This document shows positions 24,175 to 31,965 of a DNA stretch of 55,330 nucleotides, piece by piece. The stretch covers positions 1 to 55,330 of the forward strand of contig PHBJ01000017.1 of NCBI GenBank assembly GCA_002840555.1. Reading direction: 5' to 3'. The notes beneath the pieces are model-generated. The model was not told where the DNA came from. It was given only the letters and a program-made list of their open reading frames with translations, and made no database searches. The position numbers and the translations under genes were made by a program. Position 1 is the first letter of the stretch; each line of letters begins with the position of its first letter. This DNA comes from Deltaproteobacteria bacterium HGW-Deltaproteobacteria-13 (GTDB taxonomy: Bacteria > Desulfobacterota > Syntrophia > Syntrophales > Smithellaceae).

Positions 24175-26217
24175 ATGAAAAAGATTACGTTATGTTGTCT
24201 GGTATTGAGTTTAATATTTCTTGCCGGCTGTGCGTCAACGATTCAGACCGGCGCTGTTAAGCCTGACGGTCTGAAGATTTATACGGAGCATTATCCGCCG
24301 CTGAACTACATTGAAAACGGACGGCTCACCGGTCAGGCAACGGAGGTGGTTCAGGAACTGATTAAAAGAACCGGTACGGATGCCGATATTCAAATGGCAA
24401 AATGGGAAGAAGGTTATCAGGCGGTTATGGAGAAGCCGAACGTGGCCCTTTTCTCCGTGGCCATGACACCGGAACGCAAGCCCCTTCTCCAATGGGTGGG
24501 ACCGATTACTTTTCATGACACTAATCTTTACGCCCGGAAAGGCTCGAAACTCGAAATAGCAAGTCTGGACGATGCAAAAAAAGTATCGAAGGTTGTCATC
24601 GTCAAGAATTATTATTCTGAGGAGCTCTTAAGAAAAGAGGGATTCCCGAACCTGGAAAGCGTGGCGACAGAAAAAATCGCCATGAGGAAACTGTTGACCG
24701 GTGATGCAAAACTGTTTCCCAGCAACAACCTCACCATACCGGAACTGCTGAAAGATGTCGGCACGACAACGGATATGAATGATGTGGAAAGCGTCTTGAA
24801 CCTCGCCACGAACATGAGCTACATCACTTTTTCGAAAGGCACGTCGCCCGAACTGGTGGCCCGGTGGCAAAAGGCGCTCGATGAGATGAAGGCTGACGGA
24901 ACCTTCAGGCGTATCTACGCGAAATGGCTTCCCGCCGAAAAAGCGCCGGAAATCATCCAGATGATGACCGAAGAATATCCGCCGGTAACCTTCATGAAGC
25001 ATGGGAAGGTCTCCGGTTTCGTCACGGATATGGTGAGAGAGATCAGCGCCCGTCAGGGTATTCCCGATAACATCCGTTTGACCCGCTGGGATGAAGCGTA
25101 CAAATTGGCGTTGAGCAACCCGAATGTGGTGCTCTTCAGCGCCGAGAGAACGGCAAAGCGGGAGAAGCTTTTTCAATGGGTAGGACCGGTCGGTAAAAAC
25201 AGCTCGATCCTGTACGCCAGAAAAGGTTCCGGTATCAGAATGAACAGTCTGGAAGATGCCCGAAAGGCAGCCGCCATCGGCACGACCGCCAACTGGTTTA
25301 ACGAACAGGATCTCAAGGACAGGGGGTTTACTAATCTGGTCAGCTCTCCGCTGCCCGCCGACAATGTCCGGAAGCTCATGCAGGGCGAAGTTCAGCTGGC
25401 CGTTTTCACGGATATTACGGTCGCGGATATTGTTAAAAATGCCGGATACACCATGGATGATCTGGAACCGGTCGCTGCCTTAAGCAATACTTACTTTTAC
25501 ATTGCGCTGTCGCTGGGAACTCCGCAGGAGATGGTTGAAAAATGGCAGTCTTCTCTGGACAGCATTAAGGCGGACGGCACCTTCGAAAAGATATATCGGA
25601 GCTATATTCCCAATGCGGATATTAAAGATCTGCTGAACACAAAAGAATCCGCCGGCTATTATCCCGGAGAGTGCAGCAATTTATCTTCCCTGCCCCCCAA
25701 AGAAAAGGAACTGGTCGAATTCGTCTGCAAGGCGAAGGCATTAACCTTAGCTAACATGAAAAATATGGGCGAGCAGAAGGGATTGGCCGCCACCTTCAAG
25801 GAATTCGACCGGCAGGCAGGAGACCCGGAATGCAAAGCCGGCCTTTGTCCTTTCCAGCGCGGAGAGCTTTATATGTTTGCTTATGAGAACGAGATGCAGA
25901 ATGGCAAAACGGTGAAGATTAACTGCCGGGCGCACGGCGCCCAACCAGCTATGGTCGGTCAAGATTTTTTCAACACCGGTTTTGTAATGAAGGCCTATCC
26001 GCAATATGGGATCAAAAAGCAGCAGGACGCCAAATTTTTTCAAATGGTTTCCGACGCCGCCTACCGGAAAAGCGGTTATGCCGACGGTTTTGTTTTGTTC
26101 ACCTGGCCCAATCCGATTGATGAAAACAAGATATGGCTGAAAAAAAGCTATTCCACGAAGATCACAGATACTGTCTGGATCGGCTCCGGAATTTACATTG
26201 AAAAGGTTAGCCGGTAA
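24175..26217 (+). CDS. Lipoprotein with two solute-binding modules and a Cache-like module
   Basis: This 680-residue protein begins with a lipobox (FLAGC, Cys19). Two bacterial extracellular solute-binding family 3 modules follow in tandem: residues ~30-260 (KIYTEHYPPLNY, RWQKALDEMKADGTFRRIYAKW) and ~260-485 (QMMTEEYPPVTFMKHG, KWQSSLDSIKADGTFEKIYRSY). The last ~180 residues, from KELVEFVCKAKAL, contain GELYMFAYENEMQNGKTVKI and a WIGSGIYIEK end, resembling single-Cache sensory domains (sCache_2). It is anchored in the outer or inner membrane and has no membrane or kinase part, so it would only sense or bind ligands. GGAGG precedes the ATG. Confidence 0.82.
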   Translation: MKKITLCCLVLSLIFLAGCASTIQTGAVKPDGLKIYTEHYPPLNYIENGRLTGQATEVVQELIKRTGTDADIQMAKWEEGYQAVMEKPNVALFSVAMTPERKPLLQWVGPITFHDTNLYARKGSKLEIASLDDAKKVSKVVIVKNYYSEELLRKEGFPNLESVATEKIAMRKLLTGDAKLFPSNNLTIPELLKDVGTTTDMNDVESVLNLATNMSYITFSKGTSPELVARWQKALDEMKADGTFRRIYAKWLPAEKAPEIIQMMTEEYPPVTFMKHGKVSGFVTDMVREISARQGIPDNIRLTRWDEAYKLALSNPNVVLFSAERTAKREKLFQWVGPVGKNSSILYARKGSGIRMNSLEDARKAAAIGTTANWFNEQDLKDRGFTNLVSSPLPADNVRKLMQGEVQLAVFTDITVADIVKNAGYTMDDLEPVAALSNTYFYIALSLGTPQEMVEKWQSSLDSIKADGTFEKIYRSYIPNADIKDLLNTKESAGYYPGECSNLSSLPPKEKELVEFVCKAKALTLANMKNMGEQKGLAATFKEFDRQAGDPECKAGLCPFQRGELYMFAYENEMQNGKTVKINCRAHGAQPAMVGQDFFNTGFVMKAYPQYGIKKQQDAKFFQMVSDAAYRKSGYADGFVLFTWPNPIDENKIWLKKSYSTKITDTVWIGSGIYIEKVSR

Positions 26218-26319
26218 GTGACCGGGGCATGGCTTCCCATACATCTTGTATTTTATACATTTAACAAGTAGTATTGCGCCACAAAAAAACAACCGGACGC
26301 TAATGAGGAGATCTGCCCA

Positions 26320-28083
26320 ATGAAAAAACTGTTTTCCTTAAGAAGAGATTTCGACCGGCTTGCCGGGTCGTTCATTTTCCTGATAGCCATCATCGCTCTG
26401 CCGGCTGTCTCATTCGGCAGTACAGTTGGAGACTGTTTCAAAACGGCTTCAGGATACAACGCCTTCACCACCGGTCTCACGGATGCCAAGGCGGCTGTCA
26501 CTCTTGCCGTCGAGCATCCGGAATGCGTTCCGCCGATCATCTCGATGGATACCTCCTTTGAGGCCTTAACCGCCGGGATGATTCTCGCGAAAGAGGCCGG
26601 AGTATTCTCGAGCGAGGGACAATGCAAATCCGCGGTATCCGGACCGGCGAAAAAAGCTGTAGCCGGCTTCCTGAAACAGTCTATGGGGGCAATCCTGCCA
26701 TCGGGCTCTCTCGCGACACTCCAGTCGATTGCGGACGGCAAATCGGATGAGGCCTTGAGCAGCATCCCGGTACTGGGACAACTTCTCTCACAACTGCCCT
26801 GCGCATGCACCGTCGCATATTCCGGGTTGAGCATTGCCGAACTCCGCGAGATCATCACGAAGGAAGCGAAGGGCATCAAAGCCTGCGGCAGCCTTATTTC
26901 CGGGGCGGTAGCAACCATGGAGGAAGGAATGGAGGCGCTGGGAGACGCCGTGGGCCTTAGCTGCGACCATCCGAAAATCAACGAGGTCGAGTACTACCAG
27001 AAGTATCTTGCGCCGGTTCTGGACAAGTATGCCGTGGCAACGGATTACGAACGCCATAAAGGCTGCTATGAAAGCGCATGCGGCTCCGCCTGCATGAACT
27101 ATTACACGAGCGGTTCCGGCGCCTGCCGCATGAAAAAAGGAAATGCGCAGCACCTCTGTTTTGATGTGATACTGCCGCAGTTCGACCAAAAGGTGATGGC
27201 GCGTCAGCCCGTGCTTGTTGCCCAGGCGCTGGCTGAATGTACCGCTATGGGCGACGGTTGTGTTATGAATAAGGACTATCCCAAGATGGTTATCGACGCC
27301 TACGGACAGGACACGCTTTCCTCCTGCCTCGGCCTGCTCAAGAACACATACAAGACGACCGGTTGCAAACCGTCGGAGCAGCCCTGCTGTTGGCGCGCAC
27401 CCTGGCCGCCCGCGCTCAAGTGCAAAAAGGCCCGTGCCGATGCCGCCTCTAAATTGGGAAATCTCGGCAGTCAGATCGGACAGTCATTCAACAATCTCCC
27501 AACGACAAATGCTGACGCACAAACGATAGCGGACCGCCAGGCCTGTCAACAGAAGATCATAGGGAATGCTCTTTATTACTTGCAGGAAGCGGCGTGTGAA
27601 GCGGCAATGAAAACGCCGACCGACGACTATAGCGGTATCTGGCCGGCTGTGCTCAAAGCGGCAAAGGAGAGCGGACTGGGCGATGCATATACCAAGTGCG
27701 ACGGCCCGTATAACAGACATGTCAAAATAATCGGTTGCAAGAACAAATGCGCCAATGCCGCCACTCTCCAGGCTGTTTACGGAAACAGCGGTCCGGGAGC
27801 GTCCAATCAGTGCTACAACGATTGCATATCCGGGGCGCTGGTAGGAAAGATGAGCAACCCCGGTCTACAACAGGCCCAGTCACAGCAACAGGCAAGCTGT
27901 GTTGCACAGTGTAAAATTACTTGTGATAACGCACCGACATCGGTGCCGTGTCAGAACTGCAAGAAACCAAACGCCTGCAGTACCTCAGGCTCTAGCTCAG
28001 GATCGGGTTCGGGTTCAGGATCTAGTTCCAGCGGGTCGGCCAAGCCAAAAGTTGGGTCAGGCTCAGGCGGAGTACTCCAATAG
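26320..28083 (+). CDS. Large cysteine-rich exported protein, unknown
   Basis: This 587-residue protein has an N-terminal signal-like segment (hydrophobic FIFLIAIIALPAVSFG, residues ~18-33). More than 30 cysteines are spread through the mature part, several in CxxxC-type pairs (CYESACGSAC, CKNKCAN, CVAQCKITCD, CQNCKK), indicating many disulfides. The last ~35 residues form a low-complexity Ser/Gly tail (SSGSGSGSGSSSSG) that looks like a linker but is not followed by any domain. No family was recognised. It lies ~100 nt after the binding lipoprotein, in the same direction, and may be co-expressed. Confidence 0.7.
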   Translation: MKKLFSLRRDFDRLAGSFIFLIAIIALPAVSFGSTVGDCFKTASGYNAFTTGLTDAKAAVTLAVEHPECVPPIISMDTSFEALTAGMILAKEAGVFSSEGQCKSAVSGPAKKAVAGFLKQSMGAILPSGSLATLQSIADGKSDEALSSIPVLGQLLSQLPCACTVAYSGLSIAELREIITKEAKGIKACGSLISGAVATMEEGMEALGDAVGLSCDHPKINEVEYYQKYLAPVLDKYAVATDYERHKGCYESACGSACMNYYTSGSGACRMKKGNAQHLCFDVILPQFDQKVMARQPVLVAQALAECTAMGDGCVMNKDYPKMVIDAYGQDTLSSCLGLLKNTYKTTGCKPSEQPCCWRAPWPPALKCKKARADAASKLGNLGSQIGQSFNNLPTTNADAQTIADRQACQQKIIGNALYYLQEAACEAAMKTPTDDYSGIWPAVLKAAKESGLGDAYTKCDGPYNRHVKIIGCKNKCANAATLQAVYGNSGPGASNQCYNDCISGALVGKMSNPGLQQAQSQQQASCVAQCKITCDNAPTSVPCQNCKKPNACSTSGSSSGSGSGSGSSSSGSAKPKVGSGSGGVLQ

Positions 28084-28123
28084 AGTCAACACAAACGTTT
28101 ACCTGCTGACATGTATATTACAG

Positions 28124-28172
28124 AATTAAGGGGGCGGTTTTATTTCAATGAAATAAACCCGCCTCTTTAATT
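28124..28172 (+). terminator. Terminator after the cysteine-rich protein gene
   Basis: A long imperfect stem joins AATTAAGGGGGCGG and TTTATTT on the left to AAATAAACCCGCC and CTTTAATT on the right, with a T-rich end. It lies 41 nt after the stop codon. Confidence 0.7.
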
Positions 28173-28220
28173 TCATGTCACCCCCACAAAAAGAAGAGTT
28201 TTTAAAAATTCCCTTTTATA

Positions 28221-28245
28221 GATTCCCGCCTTCACGGAAATGACA
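28221..28245. repeat. REP-like palindrome copy
   Basis: GATTCCCGCCTTCACGGAAATGACA is a variant of the element at 15444-15469 and 30371-30396, giving three dispersed copies in the window. Confidence 0.6.
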
Positions 28246-28349
28246 AAATATTACGTCACCTCAATATCCTGCAACCATTGAATATATAAAGCATATTTAC
28301 ATGTCCGTATTTAAAGCATAAATAATTGCTATTTTTTATGCTTTTTATA

Positions 28350-28378
28350 TTGACAATAATAAAAGCAAGTATTATGTT
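28350..28378 (+). promoter_or_regulatory. Promoter of the 28411-30221 two-gene unit
   Basis: TTGACA (28350-28355), 17 nt, TATGTT (28373-28378). A start near 28385 gives a 25-nt leader with GGAGG before the ATG at 28411. The surrounding 28246-28349 segment is AT-rich and shows no gene. Confidence 0.65.
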
Positions 28379-28410
28379 AACTTCAACAAAACGCAAATGC
28401 CGGAGGAAAT

Positions 28411-28713
28411 ATGGCTATGACAATTTTAAAAAAAGAGCAGAAGAAGCAAATCGGAAACGTGATGTTAAGAGTAAGCATACCGGCGCCGCTGAGAGCCGAG
28501 ATTAGAAAAACCAAAAAAATATGCGCCAATAACGGTTTCTATTTTGACATCAAGCCCGATGTTATCGGTGCCGTTGAAAAAGCGGTTGCAGAAGCAAAAG
28601 AGCGTGTAGCCGACGAAAAGAAGAACAGGGCTGATAACCCGGCCGAATCGGAGGCGCAAATACCGGCGCAGTCCGGTGATTGCCTTGTGGCCGCCGCGCC
28701 GCCAGAAGGATAA
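28411..28713 (+). CDS. Small basic protein of unknown function
   Basis: This 100-residue protein has a central helical stretch (SIPAPLRAEIRKTKKICANN, residues ~23-42) followed by GFYFDIKPDV, and a Glu/Lys-rich helix (AVEKAVAEAKERVADEKK), then a disordered tail with AAAPPEG. It contains few conserved landmarks. Strong promoter and GGAGG site mark it as genuine. It is 26 nt upstream of the next gene, so the two are probably cotranscribed. Confidence 0.6.
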   Translation: MAMTILKKEQKKQIGNVMLRVSIPAPLRAEIRKTKKICANNGFYFDIKPDVIGAVEKAVAEAKERVADEKKNRADNPAESEAQIPAQSGDCLVAAAPPEG

Positions 28714-28739
28714 GACGTCTGATTTTCTGAGAGGAGAAG

Positions 28740-30221
28740 GTGATTGATATGAATGCAATAGTAGGAGCAATTCATCTGGGAGGATTCGTCTCTACCCCGA
28801 GAGATTACATCACGACCAAACTCGGTCTGGATAAGACAACCACCGCGTGGGAATTTTTACGATCAAAATACGCCAAGCATTTCGGCTTCGGCATTGAAGT
28901 CAGGGGACGTGCGCCCCATTTCGAAAGCACCCGGGAAATGCGCCATAGAGCGATGGAGGCTGTAGATCTCGCGCTTAAACATTACGGCGACATGCTGATC
29001 AAAGCGGATGTACAGGTCAAGGAAGGCCGTCTACGTAAGGAAGAAGATATGGTGACGGGTTATGATATCGATTTTTCACTGGATTGGGATTATTCCAAGC
29101 CGGTCCTGATTGAAATAACCTATGACAGAGAAAACCGGTCATACCGGATCATGAGTCTAGTCTATAATCACATCATCGACGGCGTGCCGCTTGCCCTGTA
29201 TACGCATCTTATCCATAATCATCTGGTTCTGGGCAAGGCATCATTGTTAAGTCACAGCAAAAGGACTTTCCCGTTTTCCTACAAGTTCCATCTTTGGGAC
29301 AGTGGAACACTGCCGGATAAAAAAAGCTGGCTGAGATTAAATTGCCTGGGTGAATCGGATCTCCTCCCGATAGGAAGCCAGATTGATGTCACCGGCAGCA
29401 ATATCCTGAAGCTCAGGAATAAAATAGCGCTGGAGATCGGACAGAACGTTTCTAATTCATCCGTTGAAATAGCCCTATTGAGTCTGGAAATGGGAATCAC
29501 CTGGGCCACGGATTATATCGCGCAGGGAGATCAAAATTCCAAGCGGCAGGTTGATGTTCAAAAAGGATACCGCGGCCTGGGAATGGTGCGAACACATCTG
29601 TCCGATGACATCAGCAATGCCGATCCGTCGACTCAGTACAGGTGGATTTGTAATGCCGTGAAGGACGCCGCCAAGGAAATGAATCTCGAAAGGACCGGAA
29701 ATGGTCATGCCAGCAGGTTTTATACACAGTATAGAAAAATCAATCGTTTTTTTGTCAATCTCTTTGACCGGAGAATCAGCCACCAAGACGTGATGAGTGT
29801 TGCCGGCACACAGCTGATCGGATCAAATTTAAACGGAATCGATTACGGCGTGCCCCTCTTTGTGGACGGCATTACTCCGGACGACATGAAGTTTATTTTT
29901 ATTCCATCTCATGGAGAGCACAATGATAAGACAAAGGATGAACGGTCTAAACGCTCGCTGACAACCCATGTCACGGAAGTTTCTTTTGCCTGCGGTCCCA
30001 AAATCAAGGAAAGCAACGGCCGCTCAACGGTGTACAAATCACTGAAAGTTTTACCGCAGAAGGCTGACAATATTCTTTTGGCCTGGGGCCACGCTCGCGA
30101 TAAAATTAAATCTTTATCACAGGCCGAAAAAGTCAAGCAGGTTTTCATGGACGCCTACAGACCCGACAATCCAAACATGGGCAGAATTGAAAAACGCGCC
30201 GGGCTGTATCTGGAGTTATAG
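28740..30221 (+). CDS. Large soluble protein of unknown function, possible CAT-like acyltransferase relative
   Basis: This 493-residue protein has no signal peptide or membrane segment. The segment SLVYNHIIDGVPLALYTHLI resembles the active-site region of chloramphenicol-acetyltransferase-like acyltransferases (HxxxDG), though here the His-Asp spacing is one residue short (HIIDG). A later segment, SNLNGIDYGVPLFVDG, recalls the DFGWG-type motif of the same superfamily. Both matches are weak and made by eye, so the call is tentative; the rest is unassigned. It ends in RAGLYLEL. It is the second gene of the unit starting at 28411. The start is the ATG at 28749 or the TTG-led frame from 28740. Confidence 0.55.
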   Translation: MIDMNAIVGAIHLGGFVSTPRDYITTKLGLDKTTTAWEFLRSKYAKHFGFGIEVRGRAPHFESTREMRHRAMEAVDLALKHYGDMLIKADVQVKEGRLRKEEDMVTGYDIDFSLDWDYSKPVLIEITYDRENRSYRIMSLVYNHIIDGVPLALYTHLIHNHLVLGKASLLSHSKRTFPFSYKFHLWDSGTLPDKKSWLRLNCLGESDLLPIGSQIDVTGSNILKLRNKIALEIGQNVSNSSVEIALLSLEMGITWATDYIAQGDQNSKRQVDVQKGYRGLGMVRTHLSDDISNADPSTQYRWICNAVKDAAKEMNLERTGNGHASRFYTQYRKINRFFVNLFDRRISHQDVMSVAGTQLIGSNLNGIDYGVPLFVDGITPDDMKFIFIPSHGEHNDKTKDERSKRSLTTHVTEVSFACGPKIKESNGRSTVYKSLKVLPQKADNILLAWGHARDKIKSLSQAEKVKQVFMDAYRPDNPNMGRIEKRAGLYLEL

Positions 30222-30233
30222 GAATAACCATTT

Positions 30234-30302
30234 AATGTCCTCCGCTGGCGGAGGTGTCCCATTAAAAAATTCCACCCCCTGCCCCCGCCAGCGGGGGACA
30301 TT
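30234..30302. repeat. Long imperfect inverted repeat (REP- or MITE-like)
   Basis: An 18-nt left arm at 30234-30251 (AATGTCC then TCCGCTGGCGG) and its complement at 30285-30302 differ at one position, with a 33-nt AT-rich interior. Each arm contains its own smaller palindrome (CCTCCGCTGGCGGAGG-like). No gene lies in 30222-30606 besides this and the REP copy. Confidence 0.7.
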
Positions 30303-30370
30303 ACTCATTACGCATAATAAACATTTGCAATTGCGACACAATCTCCTGCGAAGTATGACGGCTGGCTTCT

Positions 30371-30396
30371 GGATTCCCGCCTTCGCGGGAATGACA
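30371..30396. repeat. REP-like palindrome copy
   Basis: GGATTCCCGCCTTCGCGGGA followed by ATGACA, a copy of the element at 15444 with one substitution. Confidence 0.7.
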
Positions 30397-30606
30397 AAGG
30401 AGACTGTTGTCCCCTTAATTTCCCCGCAGATGCATTTCTCCCCATTGCGGGTAAATAATCCCCGACCTTCGATCTATTAAATAAAATAATTGTAGCCGTA
30501 TTTCAAAAAAGATATTAATATCTTGCTTCAAATTTACCGATACCTATGATTCATGCTGGTATGCAAGTTGCAGATTTGTCAGATAATAATATGGAGGTAA
30601 TTATTC

Positions 30607-31815
30607 ATGAAAAAATCTTTATGGCTTCCGGTCCTGGTCATGTTGCTTTTGCCTGTTTTCGCTTTTGCCGCATCGGACCCCTATCCGTTGGTTCAAACCG
30701 ATAAAGACATATATAATTACGGCGAAGAGATAAGAGTACATTTTAGTTATGCGCCTGGCTATTCATCCGATTGGATATGCATTGCGCCGCAAGGTTCGCC
30801 GGATACTTACGTCGGTGACTATAAATACATACCCCAAGGAGCCGGACAGGATGTGATGATTTTCCGTCCTCCACAACCGGGAAATTATGAGGCGCGCGCC
30901 TATTATAACTACAGTCCTTTTCAGTACCATGTATCGGCCCGCTGGCCTTTCACAGTAACACCGGACACAGCAGAGCCGGAAGAATACGGCGACATCGATG
31001 GCGGATATTATGACGCTCCGATTATGTATGGCGAGCCCTGTTATTATCCGCCGCCGTTCGCTGTCGCATTCGCGTTCGATTATTTTACGTATGAACTTTA
31101 CGGTCAGTATGTGGATATAATGTTCTGGCGGGGCGGACATCCTCTCCATCGCAAGCCATGGCGTGACCATGGAAGACGGGTTACTTCCGATTATATTCAT
31201 TCCGGCCAGTGGCATCACAAAATTTCCGGAGACGATTTATCGCGTCATCGCGATAAACTCAAGGAACGTAATAATATTTCTCACCCCGATTCTTATTATG
31301 GAATAAAACCGGGGCATCAGATCAAGACAGGCCAAAGTTATCAGGGTACGGGGGGGAAACCGCAGGCCGGGAATAAGCAAGTTAATAAGGTGTTTCCGCC
31401 CAGGCAGTGGGAACGTAAATCATCACAGGAAACTCCAAAAAGCCAAGTGTGGGGACAACCGTCCGGGCACAAATCATTACAACAAACCCCTAACAATCAG
31501 GTATTGGGACAGCCGTCTTCGCAGACAGTGCATAAAACCGGTTCGCACCGCGAACAGTCTTCGGATAAAGAAAAGCAGTCGGGAGATTCACCCGGCCGGA
31601 CAGATAATAAAACAGATTCTAATCAGGAACCACCTCCGCAGACAGATAACCATTCGCAATCAGGATGGGGTGGACAGTCTCAGCAGTCAGATAATCATCC
31701 GCAATCGGGATGGGGGGGACAGTCTGATAATCATGGATGGGGAGGAAATTCAGGGGGCGGTTCATCCGGACATGAATCGTCGTGGGGAAAACGCAATGAC
31801 AAAAAAGGGCGTTGA
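30607..31815 (+). CDS. Exported protein with a C-terminal Gln/Gly/Trp repeat tail
   Basis: This 402-residue protein has a Sec signal peptide (MKKSLWLPVLVMLLLPVFAFA). The first ~110 mature residues look like an Ig-like fold (YNYGEEIRVHFSYAPG, YEARAYYNYSPFQYHV). After a hydrophilic region with basic patches, the C-terminus is low complexity: QxxxQTPxxQVxGQPS units near 265-310, then QSGWGGQS/DNHPQSGWGGQS units and GGNSGGGSSGH (350-395). Tail-like regions of this sort occur in surface or matrix proteins, which is only suggested here. GGAGG precedes the ATG; no lipobox. The terminator follows at 31839. Confidence 0.7.
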   Translation: MKKSLWLPVLVMLLLPVFAFAASDPYPLVQTDKDIYNYGEEIRVHFSYAPGYSSDWICIAPQGSPDTYVGDYKYIPQGAGQDVMIFRPPQPGNYEARAYYNYSPFQYHVSARWPFTVTPDTAEPEEYGDIDGGYYDAPIMYGEPCYYPPPFAVAFAFDYFTYELYGQYVDIMFWRGGHPLHRKPWRDHGRRVTSDYIHSGQWHHKISGDDLSRHRDKLKERNNISHPDSYYGIKPGHQIKTGQSYQGTGGKPQAGNKQVNKVFPPRQWERKSSQETPKSQVWGQPSGHKSLQQTPNNQVLGQPSSQTVHKTGSHREQSSDKEKQSGDSPGRTDNKTDSNQEPPPQTDNHSQSGWGGQSQQSDNHPQSGWGGQSDNHGWGGNSGGGSSGHESSWGKRNDKKGR

Positions 31816-31838
31816 TAAACCCTGAACGGAAAAACGAT

Positions 31839-31863
31839 AAAGGGAGCGGTTCCTCCTCCCTTT
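31839..31863 (+). terminator. Terminator after the exported repeat protein gene
   Basis: AAAGGGAG (31839-31846) pairs with CTCCCTTT (31856-31863), 9-nt loop, followed by TAATCC after a TTTT run. Confidence 0.8.
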
Positions 31864-31965
31864 TAATCCATCTGCCCTGAATACCCTGAAGGGCACCATG
31901 GGGGCAACACAGCTGCCATCGTGAAAGACAAATGATGGATACCGACCTCCGCCGGAATGGCGGAG

